A DNA stretch of 64,000 nt from Sthenelais limicola (lineage: Eukaryota; Annelida; Polychaeta; Phyllodocida; Sigalionidae): NCBI GenBank assembly GCA_942159475.1, contig OW804095.1:152944808-153008807 (forward strand), given 5' to 3'. The notes under the pieces are model-generated. The model was not told where the DNA came from. It saw only the letters and a program-made list of their open reading frames with translations, and made no database searches. The position numbers and the translations under genes are program-made. This document shows positions 1 to 11,423 of this stretch, one piece after another (positions within the stretch are counted from its first letter, which is position 1; the number at the start of each line of letters is the position of its first letter).

Positions 1-283
1 GCAAACGTGCCCACATCCACACTGGCTATACTTGAAATGAAAAAAATAAATTTCTCTTAAATTGCAAATGTTTGGTAAATAGAGGTGAATTAATAGACCA
101 CTGTGCTCATATTTCAGGCTATAATATATTTTTTTTATTCCATTTTGGCCAAAGAATTTATTATATTAGCAATGGAACATTTACACTTCCCATAATTTGC
201 TGGGTAAGATGTATATGTTGGAGTGATTAATAATTGTCTAGCTTAGTTTAATAACTAGTAATGTTTCCTATCTTAGAATATGT
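1..283. other. AT-rich unique sequence
   Basis: No gene, element or repeat seen. Confidence 0.5.
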
Positions 284-522
284 ATGGGTCAGATCTTTAG
301 AAAATGTACAATTCGCCTTCATCAATCCTCCCAAAAAACCCACATTTAAGACAAATATTAGCTTCAAATTGCAGTTTAACATAACAGAATTGATACTTTA
401 AATCGATGCAATACTAAATATACTCAGATATACCTGGTATTTAGCATTTCTCAGCCTGATTTAGCAGAATTTCCTAAATGTGTAGAGCTGCCAATTGTAC
501 ATTTTCTGACAATCTGACCCGT
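284..522 (+). mobile_element. M1 element (about 240-bp inverted-repeat MITE)
   Basis: The ends are ATGGGTCAGATC and CTGACCCGTAT and the interior matches the other M1 copies, including TCACCAATCCTCCCAAA near the left end and CCTGATTTAGCAG near the right. M1 has terminal inverted repeats of about 25-30 bases (GGGTCAGATTTTCAGAAAAT type) and no coding capacity, so it must be moved in trans. This copy is moderately diverged. Confidence 0.85.
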
Positions 523-821
523 ATAGTGAATCCCTGGTTAGTGTTATTGTTAACATGTGGCTAACGCTAACCCACGGGGCTAAGACTGTATCCCTATATA
601 TAACCATGCTAAAGATTAAAAACACCCAAATTAATTGAGATAACTTGACTCTAGGGTAAACACATAATGAATCATTAGCTGAAGTAATACGCTCTTTTCT
701 GGCCGGACTGTAGAATTATGGATTGTCTTGAGAGAATGATTTAATCCCATGCACTGTCAACTATATGTCATGTTTTGAATCAAGAATATATAATGTCAGC
801 GAACACTGTGTGAATGTGTTA
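523..821. other. AT-rich unique sequence
   Basis: Nothing recognised. A short TATATATAACC run lies near 595. Confidence 0.4.
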
Positions 822-1003
822 CAGGAAAATCAGTCTCAAGTCGCAAAAATTGGATTTTGAGATGTCATCATATTTGAAAAGAGGAGATCACGCTGATTCC
901 TATGATAGTAAACATTATAGGATATTTAATAAGTATTTCTATATTTTTAAGTTTGAAATAAACAGTTTGCAATATTCCCGGGTGGACATTTACTAGTAAA
1001 GTA
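822..1003 (+). mobile_element. M6 element, left half
   Basis: Begins CAGGAAAATCAGTCTCAAG with TCGCAAAA after it, and matches the left half of the fuller copy at 37492-37868 for about 180 bases, up to TACTAGTAAAGTAGC. The right inverted repeat is missing. Confidence 0.65.
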
Positions 1004-2161
1004 GCTACATATACTATAGTTCCTATAACACTTTTAATGATAACATTAAACAGAGAGTATAGAGTGAAATATACTCGCTGCCTTAAATAGGGTTACATTA
1101 CCCATACATGGCTATGCACATTTATAGAAGAACATGGCCTTAATCGGTTATAAAATTACATTCTCTCAAAAAGAAGTCCATACATTGGATATCTTTTAGT
1201 GCAGAAAGCAGTTAAAGTTAATCTGGCACTGATGCAATCGAAGAAGCAGATTGACTCCTCAAGGATTTCTTCAAGTAGTTTTTCCCCAAATCCCATGACC
1301 TTGTGACAGCGCTGTCTCTAGCTTTCATACACTATCTATTTCCAAAACCAATTAAGGTTTTAACTTTTCAATCTGAAGAGAATGTCTGTCAGTAGGATGA
1401 CACCAAGTCCAGTTCCGATACATCTAAAGCAACCAAACGCTTCTCCTCTCTATAGGGGCCGAGCCTTCAATAGCTGTACAACTGTGTGGCTTGGAATTAA
1501 TTCTTTTTAATTTTCTAAATTTTCCGAAATACACTGAAATATTAGGAAAATCTATACAAATTAAGGTTCAGGACACGCTCTAAAAAGCCATATTAAAAAT
1601 TCTTATTGCATTCATAAATATGATTTGAATTTTCGGGAAATCTGAGGTTGTTTCACACCAAATGTCTAAATTCAACACCTCGACTGGTATATATAAAGCG
1701 TCAGGGGGCTTCTATACAAAGTAAACCTACTAAGTGAGCTCATATTAAGTGTGAAAAATCGTATAACGTCAACTAAACCTTTTGTATACGCTCCAACCGC
1801 CAACTCGGAAGGGAGTCCCCATGCATTTAGCGATTCCTTACGTTTTCCCATTAGAGACAGTGAATTGGAAGTATTAAACGGCTTAAAGGTGTTAAATGAC
1901 TGGTGGGTGAGGGCACAGAGACGCTGGTGAGACGCTGGTTCACCTGCTCTTTATGCCCTATAGGGGGTAGATTTAGAGGGTGTGTGTGGATGTGGCCATG
2001 TCTTGTTCACAGACCGTGACACTTATAGACCAAGCACACACACGATGGGACCTGGATATAGAACTTATAGTAGTTTTAGAACAGGTCTTCTATCAATGAT
2101 TCTATACCTATGGAGATACTCAGAATAAGGCAAATGCCAAGTAAAACCACAGAAATTAACC
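1004..2161. other. AT-rich sequence without recognised features
   Basis: No gene or repeat family was recognised in this 1.2 kb. Confidence 0.4.
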
Positions 2162-2365
2162 CAGTCCAGGCCCAAACCCTCAGATCAGATAAGAATGGTA
2201 TGTCAGCCTACTTCGCAGATCGGTTTTCTGGCCTAGAACTCGGCGTTTTAATGGGAATATAATGACATTTTGCGGTCTAAATGGAATTATAATGGCACTT
2301 TGTGGTTTGAGGTGAGAGGGTTTCCCTTCGTTTAAAGGGACTCTCTCATCTTTGGGCCTAGACTG
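2162..2365 (+). mobile_element. M2 element (about 210-bp MITE), complete
   Basis: Ends are CAGTCCAGGCCCAAA and TTTGGGCCTAGACTG, about 15-base inverted repeats. The interior carries the family words GATCAGATAAGAATGGTATG and AGGGACTCTCTCATC. It is flanked by AACC at 2158-2161 and at 2366-2369, a probable 4-bp target duplication. No coding capacity. Confidence 0.9.
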
Positions 2366-2974
2366 AACCCACATTTTGAAACTAGGCTATACTTTCGCAA
2401 GCCAAAGATGGGCAGAATAAATTGGTTGGTAAAATATTCCACATGTCATTTCGGAAGGTAGCCTACAGGAGTGTAGGAAATTGAGGACTAAATGAGGATT
2501 TAGATTTAAATTATTAAAGATTTAGATTATTCTCAATTTGACGATAAAAAAGCATGAACTCTTGGTAGGAATGTATCAGATTTGGTTCGTGTATATACAC
2601 TTATAAGTGGGTCTTACATTCTCATAATAATAATAATAGATTTGTATTTACATAAGACATTTACAAAGGTAAATATAAGTGCGGACTAGAGATTGAATGT
2701 AAAAAATGGAAAAAGGAGTATATTGGCAAATAAATCTTGGCCGACAATTTTAATGAGAATCTCCTTAACCCAGTCTATAAAACGAGGAGTAGACCTACTC
2801 TTAATTCTCTCCTACTCTATTAGCAATTCCCTGGCGCTCAAAAACCGCTATAGTTAATGGCAAAGGTCTATTGACTAAGGCTTGTCAATAACCCTTAGAT
2901 AAACACATAAACAAGCTTCTGTCAATAAGGGGCCGCCTGTTCAAGCTCCTATCAATGACTTGTGTCAATATGGG
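2366..2974. other. AT-rich sequence with a short ATA microsatellite
   Basis: An (ATA)n run of about 5 units lies at 2623-2638. Nothing else recognised. Confidence 0.4.
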
Positions 2975-3115
2975 CTACGGTGGTCCACAATGGCGAGGGA
3001 GACCTAGGCGCGGGGGGAGACTGTCAGCGAGCGGGCGGGCGGACGGCTGCCGCGCGACCACCCAAACACCGCGCCCGGTGCCGCGGCCCTCGTTCCTATA
3101 CTACTGGCCATACCA
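2975..3115. promoter_or_regulatory. CpG-rich island upstream of the Mab-21 gene
   Basis: This is a sharp GC- and CpG-rich patch (GCGAGCGGGCGGGCGGACGG core, then CCGCGCGACC and GTGCCGCGGC) in AT-rich surroundings. It holds several GC boxes. It could be an alternative promoter or an enhancer. The short open frames across it look like by-products of the GC content. Confidence 0.35.
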
Positions 3116-3539
3116 CGGATCAGAGAACTCGATGTAAACAATGAGAAGACACCAGCTCCTGATAGGGAACTCTGGTGAAAACCTGCCTCAATCTATTTCC
3201 CTGAGAGTTAGGATATTAGTACGATGTTACAATGTATGATTTAATGTTTAGAAATCCAGTAAACACTCCTGAAGGGTTTCCTAAGGGTGCTGGAATGCCT
3301 TGGTAAAGTTCACAAGGCCCCCGTCCTGCTGTTTTTCCTATTTTTTGCGGTGTTATCCGAGCTAAATGCTCATCTATCACTATAAATCACCTGCTATCCT
3401 CCTCAATGACAGCCCACTGCCAATATCCATGCATCTCCAAAACTTGTGCACCCCCAACTTGCTGCACTGCCGGGCAAAAGATCACCTCCAAGTCTGTGCC
3501 GACCACGCAGTGCTGCCTTGCCTAGGCCCCAGCAGACGG

Positions 3540-3830
3540 ACGTCAATCACTCCCAAGCCACGCCCCTTTGGGCGGAGCTTGGCAGAAGGCGCAGCGCGCG
3601 TCAGCCGACTTCCCAGACGTCAGAGACGCCGACAGTCTGGAGCCAAGCGCTGCGCCCGGGTTAAAGTGGGCGGAGCGAGCTGCACATGATTGACAACCGT
3701 GCATAATTCTTCCCTAGGAAGCCTGCGCAGAGGGAGAGAAGGAAATAGAGAGCTAGAGAGAGAGAGCGGTCCGGAGGAGGAGGTGGTAAGCAGCAGAAGA
3801 GGAGGGGCTGAGACGGCCATTTTGATAAAT
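3540..3830 (+). promoter_or_regulatory. GC-box-rich probable promoter of the Mab-21 gene
   Basis: This CpG-rich stretch lies about 1.3-1.5 kb upstream of the Mab-21 start codon. It contains CCACGCCCC at 3558-3566, GGGCGGAG near 3570 and again near 3667, GACGTCA half-site-like motifs near 3540 and 3618, and TGATTGACA at 3687-3695, which matches the PBX/MEIS-type composite site. A purine-rich GA tract follows at 3728-3800. I see no TATA box, which is usual for CpG-type promoters. The transcription start is inferred and not mapped. Confidence 0.5.
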
Positions 3831-5067
3831 GCAGTGGTTTGGGTGTGAGGTGGACCAGAGTGGTAAAGAGAAGCAGCAGCAGAAGGAGAGAGAGAGAGAG
3901 TGGGTGTGTTGTCTACGCTCCTGTACCAACCCTACATGAGACACTTCATCCATGGGATCACCCTACTACAGCCACTACCGTCTCCTCTTGCTCTCTTTTT
4001 CTCACAGCAGCAACCAGCAGTGCGACTACTTCTTCACACCCCAACACTCTCTCTCCTATCGCTAAAAGCAGGACCAGAAATGGTCTAGATCTGCTGCATA
4101 GAGAGAGAGAGATCCGAGCTGCTGTTTTATACAAGTGTTAGAGTTAGTTGGCTATACTACTACAACTACAACCCACGACAACTCCACACACACCATCAAG
4201 CTTCATGTGACTCGGTGCTGGAGCCTTACTCGGATCCTTTACCTCGGTTGATCACAGGAGGAACTTAATACAGTTGTTCTAGTGCATACACGACCGGTCT
4301 GGAGACTTCACGACCTAACTAACTCTCCCTATACTTTATATACACCACTACAGAGTTGTGTAATATTTATAAGCAAATATTTATTACTCTTATCGTCACC
4401 ACCGTCACTGACTCTAGGTCGGTCACCTGTGTATTTTGACATACATATATTACACTAGGAGAGGGCTAATATATGTTACTACACCTGCCTCTGTATTCTC
4501 TACTACTACTACCGTGCAAGGATAGCTGAAGAAGGAATTATCAGAAGTATACTTGCAACTATCACACATCAGACCAGTAGTATACTACCCCGGTACCAAT
4601 CTGCCCATGCCTGCATATGTACACCCCCATCAAATTCAGTTTATAATGTTTCAAACATTCAGCAATTGATACATATCGGCCCAATATTATCAGTTCCACA
4701 GAGACGAGAAGGATTAAAGTGAGACATTTGTATCATCACCAAGAAGGAAGCCAACCATAAAACAGGGGATCAATCTATTAATTTTAATCTGTTAATTAAC
4801 CCTTCAATGCTTGATCCCCCTTCAGACGCATAAACAGTAACATGACTTGTACCCATCAAGATATAAATTAACAATTCTAAATCTTCAAGGAACTATTATT
4901 AACCAGTCGAGGGAAGGATTATAAGATACTAATTAACCAATCTTGATCCTTGGATCAAGCCTTGGTTTCTCCTCAGAAAGGGAACCGTGTTAGCTTCCAG
5001 CATCCTACCCATACCAGATCTCGAGGCCCCAGGCTGTGCCAGCCTGGACCTGGCCGCCCCCGTCAAC
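3831..5067 (+). other. Probable 5' leader of the Mab-21 transcript, possibly spliced
   Basis: This 1.2-kb stretch joins the promoter-like region to the Mab-21 ATG and has no recognisable protein or repeat. A good splice-acceptor sequence, CCTTGGTTTCTCCTCAG, ends at 4976, about 90 bases before the ATG, and TTAACC-type branch-point candidates lie upstream. A matching donor candidate, GTG followed by GTAAGC, is at 3786. If used, the leader would have one intron of about 1.2 kb while the coding region stays intronless. An unspliced long leader is equally possible. Confidence 0.35.
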
Positions 5068-6147
5068 ATGATGGCAGCACAGAGCAAGCTGCTCTTCCAA
5101 CTCAACAAATTCTATAATGAGCGCGTCCATTCACGGAAAGCAGCCGTCGCCAAAACCATCCGCGAGGTGTGCAAGGTGGTGCAGGACGTCCTCAAGGAGG
5201 TGGAGGTCCAAGAACCCAGGTTTATTTCCAGCCTCAGCGAGCTGAACGGGCGATTCGAGGGCATAGAAGTCATTTCACCGACCGAGTTCGAAGTGGTGCT
5301 CTACCTGAATCAAATGGGGGTGTTCAACTTCGTAGATGATGGAGCGATACCTGGTTGTGCTGTACTAAAGCTTTCCGACGGCCGCAAGAGATCCATGTCT
5401 CTCTGGGTGGAATTCATAACAGCTTCGGGGTATCTATCCGCGCGCAAAATACGCTCGCGATTCCAGACCTTGGTGGCCCAGGCCGTCGATAAGTGCTCGT
5501 ATCGGGATTCAGTGAAAATGGTGGCCGATACTACCGAGGTCAAGCTTCGGATCCGCGAGCGGTATGTAGTGCAGATCACACCCGCGTTCAGGTGTGGAGG
5601 GGTTTGGCCAAGGTCAGCTGCCCACTGGCCAGTCCCCCACATACCCTGGCCCAACCCTAATATGGTAGCTGAAGTGAAAACAGAAGGGTTTGATCTGCTG
5701 TCCAAGGAAAGCATATATATGAAGGACAAGCAGTCGGCGGCGGAGGGAGACGCCTGGGTTATCTCATTCCAGACGGCAGAGTGTCAATTGTTGCAAGGGG
5801 GATGCAGGAGGAAGTGTCTCAGCATCCTAAAGACTCTCAGAGACAGACATCTCGATCTACCCGGCCAACCCATAACCACATACCACCTCAAAACCCTGCT
5901 TCTATACGAGTGTGAGAAGCATCCCAGGGAGGTGGAGTGGGATGAGACATGTCTGGGAGACAGGATCAATGGGATTCTCCTCCAGATGATCTCCTGTATG
6001 CAGAATAGACGGTGTCCGCATTATTTCTTACCCAATCTGGACTTATTCAAAGGTAAATCTGCCACAGGGATGGACTCGGCTGCTAAACAGGCTTGGCGAA
6101 TACTCAGAGAGCTCCTAACCAACTCGAGGAGTCTTGAGAAACTATAG
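5068..6147 (+). CDS. mab21l: Mab-21 family protein (MAB21L1/MAB21L2-like), intronless, 359 aa
   Basis: The reading frame gives 359 residues starting MMAAQSKLLFQLNKF and ending SRSLEKL. The whole protein resembles the vertebrate MAB21L1/2 proteins, which are also 359 residues and encoded without introns. The family has a nucleotidyltransferase-like fold related to cGAS and acts in animal development (eye, neural and body-wall patterning); no catalytic activity is established. Visible landmarks are the strongly conserved block EVQEPRFISSLSE at 45-57; TEFEV at 72-76, where Glu73 and Glu75 match the metal-site acids of cGAS; the nearly invariant stretch from Asn81 to Asp147; and the C-terminal CPHYFLPNLDLF at 316-327. 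Glu49, Arg51 and Arg247, sites of human MAB21L2 disease variants, are all kept. The frame stays open 27 codons upstream, but with no ATG there; the ATG at 5068 gives the family length (5071 is a second ATG). The CDS is much richer in GC than its flanks. Whether it is the L1 or L2 type cannot be decided, since that split is vertebrate. Confidence 0.97.
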   Translation: MMAAQSKLLFQLNKFYNERVHSRKAAVAKTIREVCKVVQDVLKEVEVQEPRFISSLSELNGRFEGIEVISPTEFEVVLYLNQMGVFNFVDDGAIPGCAVLKLSDGRKRSMSLWVEFITASGYLSARKIRSRFQTLVAQAVDKCSYRDSVKMVADTTEVKLRIRERYVVQITPAFRCGGVWPRSAAHWPVPHIPWPNPNMVAEVKTEGFDLLSKESIYMKDKQSAAEGDAWVISFQTAECQLLQGGCRRKCLSILKTLRDRHLDLPGQPITTYHLKTLLLYECEKHPREVEWDETCLGDRINGILLQMISCMQNRRCPHYFLPNLDLFKGKSATGMDSAAKQAWRILRELLTNSRSLEKL

Positions 6148-7648
6148 TGAATTTATCTTAATTTTTTGTTGTTTTGTCTGTGGCAGATTTTTCTTTTTTG
6201 CAGATTAATTGTAAGAATGTTTATATATAGGTGTATCTATATAAATCAAGAACTGTCATCATGATTAACAGAACATTATTATTTCACGGAGGAGCTATTT
6301 TATTGTGATTTTGAAGAATAATAATGATAATAGCAGGAATTGCATTATGGAGGACGGTATAGGGGCAACTGACTGAGTGCTGAATGTGTCTCTTTTAAAA
6401 AGGAAATTGATATTATTTTTATTTGGGAGACACTTTAGAAATAGTACCGTAAATGACTGATTTCTACATTTTTTTGCTATGATAAACGATTCAATTTTCA
6501 ATGCCAATCGTATTATGTCGCAGTAAATGTTCAGATAAAGAGCTCAACACAGAGTGAGAGCCTTTAAAAATATATTTCTTTATCGTGTGATATTACACAA
6601 CTCCGAATTTGCTATAGAATTGGTGCGCTATTTTCTGAGGTCGGAATAACCTATTTGTCTCATGATCAACTCCCATTAGCAATATATAAAGTACCTTAGA
6701 TGTATTTTAAATTATTCAGAAATAAGTTTCCATGTCATTGACTATCCAGGTATCCATTCTGTGGCGATAGGTTGATATCAGAATGAAATGTATTCATCAT
6801 TCGAGAAATAAATTTTATATCTAAATAATTTGACTCTAATTTGTGAAACATAGGAGAACTGAGCCGAAGTAATTTCATAGCTTGTATAGTATAGACAGCA
6901 ATTCGACCCAATTTTGTCAAAAAAAACCCCATTTATTTTCCCCATATCAACGACACAACTGCTACATTTCAATATCGAGTATAATTTCATATGTGTGTAA
7001 TTCGGGTAGATCATATCATATAGAGAGAAATACTTAAAAGTATACTGTGAAATTGTTGTTGACTTATCGCATCTTCCCAGAAGCTCTATACTACAATTTA
7101 TTGTGTGGACTTCGCAGGTTTCCAGACCAACGAAAATTTCTTGTCATAAAAATCTGCTAATTTGATGGTTGTGTGTATTGTGTATTGTACTTATGATGAT
7201 ATACGCTCCTGGAACAATAGGTCCTATAATAGGTAGAACCCCCCAGAGGTCGGCTCTACAGTTATTCTGGCATATTCAGATGTGCTCCGAATTTTAAGTT
7301 TTCTTAAGAAAGGTTATTGTTCCCTGGAAACTGTCTGTACTATAAGAACCTCTGGGAGAGTAACAGAAACCTGGCATTCATATAGGGACCTAAAATAACA
7401 CATATTTGCTAAACTTCCACTTCTTCAATGGACGATTTTGAATGTGAAGAACAAGAATTAAATATCAAACTTTGTATGAACAAGAAACAGTGGAGTATTG
7501 AAACTCTTCACACATCATTAAACGTGGTTTAATCATCGCAATGGAATTAAAAACATGGAACTTACATGATACAAGAAATCCTCCAGTGACTCAAGCTATT
7601 GACCATTAGTCCCCTCCATGCAGGACATGATGCAACGTAAGGAGGAAG
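6148..7648 (+). other. AT-rich 3' flank / probable 3' UTR of the Mab-21 gene
   Basis: No repeat family and no believable reading frame is seen here. The first canonical AATAAA after the stop codon is at 6807-6812, so a 3' UTR of about 0.65 kb is one possibility. Further AATAAA motifs near 7986 and 8932 would give longer ones. The lack of transposons compared with the rest of the window fits transcribed or constrained sequence, but this is inference. Confidence 0.3.
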
Positions 7649-7743
7649 TACACTCTGTTTGAGACCCACTTAGAGTAAACATCAAAGCGACCCAATGGTA
7701 ACCCTACGGCAAGCCGCTCCAAGTAGATCTCAAATAGAGTGTA
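7649..7743 (+). mobile_element. M7 element, 95-bp palindromic MITE
   Basis: Begins TACACTCTGTTTGAGACC and ends GATCTCAAATAGAGTGTA, giving inverted repeats of about 16 bases. It matches, in inverted orientation, the copy at 57520-57614 at 91 of 95 positions. No clear target duplication is seen. Confidence 0.75.
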
Positions 7744-9659
7744 ACCTATATTCACCTCTACCAATGTGCTTAAATATTCAGTATATTGTCAACACTACCA
7801 GAGACAGGACAGAATCTAAACTATACCGTGATACAGCAGGAGAAGAAACTACACTAGTTCTACAGTGTACGAATATACGAGCGGTGCTAATAAGGAACTT
7901 GCACTTCAGAAAACAAACATTAACGTGGAATTATAAATTCTTTATGGTATATATATATATATATATAGTGTCTGCTGAACAAAAGGAATAAAAAAGATTA
8001 CCAAGGCAAGTTATAGGCATGAGGCTACTACTTATACTACTACAAATATTATATTATCTTTATCATGAAATGGTCTCATCGCCGCTTTCTCTAGGCCTCT
8101 ATCAATATGTGTTAGTTTCCTGGCACCCAGTGCAACCTCGCTGTTCAGGTAATGTAGGTTTCAGTATTTATTATTGTGTATATAGCTCTCTCTCTATATG
8201 CCTTACAAGCTGACATTATTATTATTATTATAATTATATAATTATTGTTATATGATTATGATGGCAAGTCGCCGGGAACATATTTTCTCCTTCTCTATAG
8301 AAACTATTATGAATCTGTAGTCGTCAATCTTTCGTCTTCAAATTTTGGACATTTTTCCACAAAAGTGTGATTTTTTAGAGGCTGTTTTAGACTGACATAC
8401 AATAGCCAAGGCGTTAGGATGTGTAGATTGTATTTTAATGTTAAGTGTAATTTATGAAATCTACCAAAAATAATTAATAAACTATATACTGGCACTATTT
8501 TTAATTCTGGTGTCCATTTATAAGCCGAAAGCATCTTAATTCTAATGAGTACAAGTTCTATTTTTGAATGTCAAAATTTTAACCTCACCCAAAATTTGTC
8601 GACACTATTTCTGGATTTAAACTACAATTGTCCATAGTTTGACGCCCTGGTCATTGTATTCATTGGATCAATATAGTATTAAATTATGAAATGCATTTCT
8701 TAAACATTTGATTTGAAAAATAAAATTATTGGAAGGTGTAATGAATGATCAGTGAAGTGAAGAAGTAAGCGAGGGATTATTATATTATTATAGAATGCAC
8801 GGATCTTGTATAGTAAGGCTGAGAGACACTTGGACTGCAAGTTACTGGATGTTATAATTTGTGTTTTCAAAACTTGGAATCCCAAACCTGAGTATGGTAC
8901 ACCTTGTGCTGAATTGTAATTATGTATATGTAAATAAATGGATCAAATCGTACGTAGACATTTCATTTTGCTCTTTCTTCACTGTCTTACTATTGCTACC
9001 ATCGCAAATATAGGGACGATTTTTTAACTGAGATATCACCCTTGGAAATCCTATATTTATTGTCACACGTTTAGCAAGGATATTTCCCTTCTTAAATAGC
9101 CATCATAACAATAACTGAATTATGATGAATGAATATACACCTAGAATATTGGGGAGTTCACCATAACAAAACTGATAGAGCATATTACCTGGATATACAA
9201 ATCCACCGACCAAAGCTATTGAATAGAATAATATCCTTTTTGCTGTATTAAAAACTAATAATATACAGTAGCTCTATATATACCATGCATGACCTAATTG
9301 TAAAGGGGGGCATACCGCATACATGTATGTATTCTTTCCAAAGGTCTGGATTATTTCGGCTAAAAGGCTTTTTATGTGGAATTCAATCTACAATGGTACA
9401 CTCTACACTGCGCCGATACCTCTCAGATACAAGAATCCGATACACCTTAACAAGGCTGCCAGTTTATTTACAGTTTCGAGTTCTTAAATGTGAAGCAGCC
9501 TTATTTTATACCCCCTGTATGGGTAGACTCGGGCCTTGTTACAAGCATGCGTTGTGGATTGGGATAGCGATTGATGAAGGGGGGTTTATTTGTGGTGATA
9601 TTGAGAGGCAGTGTAGTGGTAGTATTGGCATGACCAGATGGTTTGGGACTTGCTGTCAA
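7744..9659. other. AT-rich sequence, no repeats recognised
   Basis: Holds a (TA)n run at 7948-7968 and an ATT-rich stretch at 8214-8240. No gene recognised; AATAAA motifs at about 7986 and 8932 could serve a long Mab-21 3' UTR. Confidence 0.35.
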
Positions 9660-9880
9660 CGTCAGCGTCAATGTTACCTCCATTTCCATCAGCACCGCCC
9701 AGCGCTGCCACCTTAAAAGCGGGCTCAGCTCAACTCGCTCACTCGCTCTCTCGCCCTTTCCCGGGAGCCCGCCTCCGAGGGACTTCTCCTCCCGGCTCGC
9801 ACTGCACCAACTTCGGTCAAAATCTCCCGAGTGGAGCCGGTTCCTTCCGTCGTCGGACACACAAGGACCCGCTCGAGGTC
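9660..9880 (+). promoter_or_regulatory. CpG-rich promoter-like island, no gene recognised
   Basis: A GC-rich block with CACCGCCCAGCGC, then CCTTAAAAGC at 9711-9720 (a TATA-like or near-CArG box), followed about 20-30 bases later by a TC-rich stretch of TCGCTCACTCGCTCTCTCG type that resembles an initiator region. The arrangement looks like a promoter reading rightward. Open frames of 60-160 codons overlap here, but none resembles a known protein. It could start a non-coding RNA or the leader of another gene. Confidence 0.35.
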
Positions 9881-10244
9881 GTTCGTATATGATCCCCACA
9901 GATCGGTGGCATTTCTACACGTACAGATATCACATAAAATCCAGCAGGGCCTTAAAGGATATACACGCTCTCAGACGGTGTATATTTTTATACCCGCGAG
10001 TAACCCAGTTGGGGAGGCTAGTCTTTTTAAGTATATATTTTTACTATTGTTTTCCTTCCTCACTATGTCTGCCTAGGCCTAGGTCTCCTCTCTTGTTTCC
10101 ATCTGGTTTTATAGATAGTTAGAATGATAGGATCATCTAGACAGAAGGCTTCGTGACTGAATCCCCACAAGTCTGCTCCTCATTGCCCCAACCTCCGCGG
10201 CTAAATGACATGATCGGGCGATGATCTATGCTGGGATAGCATGA

Positions 10245-10345
10245 CTAGCGCTGGTTTGGGGGCCGTCGGGAGGCCCGCCCCTCGCCCCGGCCAACTGCCC
10301 GGCATGAGACCCGCCCCTCCCCGGCCAGCGTGGGGCCAAGCACCG
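10245..10345. promoter_or_regulatory. Short GC-rich, CpG-containing patch
   Basis: About 100 bases rich in GC, with repeated CCCGCCCCTC and CCCGGC-like words (two GACCCGCCCC/GCCCGCCCC motifs). It lies 0.4 kb right of the larger island at 9660-9880 and may belong to the same regulatory region. No coding sequence is recognised. Confidence 0.25.
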
Positions 10346-10423
10346 GGGTGCCGTCAACTACCTCCACCTCCTCCTCCCCAACGCTTATTCACCACTCCAA
10401 CAAGCCATGGATAGCCACCAGAC

Positions 10424-10660
10424 GATCAGATTTTCAGAAAATGTACAATTCAACGTCGCCAATCTTCTCAAATAAGCCAAATTTCAGACGAAAATAAACT
10501 TAAAAATACAGTTCAACCTTAACCAACCAGATTGCTAGCGCCAATGCAATGCCAAATATACTTGAATTTACCAAGTATTGACCAAATTGCAGCCTAATTT
10601 AGCATTATTTACTAAATGTGTACAGCTGCCAATTGTACATTTTCTGAAAATCTGATCCCA
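10424..10660 (+). mobile_element. M1 element
   Basis: Left end GATCAGATTTTCAGAAAATG and right end CATTTTCTGAAAATCTGATC. The interior matches other + copies (TCAACGTCGCCAATCTTCTC). The outermost bases of both ends carry the same T-for-C-type change, keeping them complementary. Confidence 0.85.
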
Positions 10661-11182
10661 GAGTACCTTCCCTTCAGCACCACCCCTTCACACTTGCTCT
10701 CTCTCCCCCTCAGCCAGTATTATCGGTATCATGAAAAATGCATGCAAACTTGGGAGGACGTGAAAAATTCAACACCCTTTCTCCCAGAAATCTTGTTCCT
10801 CGAAGGGTACGCTTCTATACCAAGTTCCCCACAACCCTCACAGCTCGCGGCTGTGTACATACACACCAAGGCCCAGCAGAAAATAAATCATTTTATGTCT
10901 CCAGCCAATTTCTCTCACACCAACTATAACACTCTAAATAACACTCTTCCGAATGATGAACATAAATCCAGACCAGAATACTACTAGAGCCCCATGAAAT
11001 GGGTTAAAGCTTGCCAGATGCTCAATCAATATTTATTCAAAAATATCTCACCCTCTTCCTCCCAGTCTAAATAGCCATCCTCCTCTTGTTGCCAACCTGG
11101 CCATTTTCTCAAAAATTTGATAAAGGCAAACCTTTATAAACACACTTAAATACATAAATATACCACTGGAGCTTTTACACAT
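10661..11182. other. Unique sequence between M1 copies
   Basis: A + frame of about 120 codons starts within the M1 copy and runs to 10987. It does not resemble a known protein and its beginning is transposon sequence. Confidence 0.35.
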
Positions 11183-11423
11183 ATGGGTCAGATCTTTTAG
11201 AAAATGTACAATTGGCAGCTGCACACATTTAGTAAATTCTGCAAAATTAGGCTGCAATTTGGCCAATACTAGGTAAATTCAAGTATATTCGGCATGGCAT
11301 TGATTCCAGCAATCTGTTTGGTTAGGTTGAACTGTATTTTGAACTTTATTTTCGTCAGAAATTTGGGTTATTTGAAGAAGATTGGCGAAGTTGAATTGTA
11401 CATTTTCTGAAAATCTGACCCAT
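11183..11423 (-). mobile_element. M1 element, inverted
   Basis: Begins ATGGGTCAGATC and ends CTGAAAATCTGACCCAT. The interior is the reverse complement of + copies, with GGCAGCTGCACACATTTAGT at left. Confidence 0.85.

Noticed and set aside
2955..3144. Two overlapping 60-codon frames in the CpG island
   Set aside because: Short, in two frames at once, and explained by GC content.
4987..5067. Upstream in-frame extension of the Mab-21 frame by 27 codons
   Set aside because: It starts at GTG with no ATG, is not family sequence, and the ATG at 5068 gives exactly the family length.
5310..5729. 139-codon frame on the - strand within Mab-21
   Set aside because: It is antisense to a highly conserved coding region and has no recognised similarity; a by-product of codon use.
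9285..10122. Proteins of 130-160 codons around the CpG island
   Set aside because: Several frames overlap on both strands with no recognisable domain; high GC removes stops.
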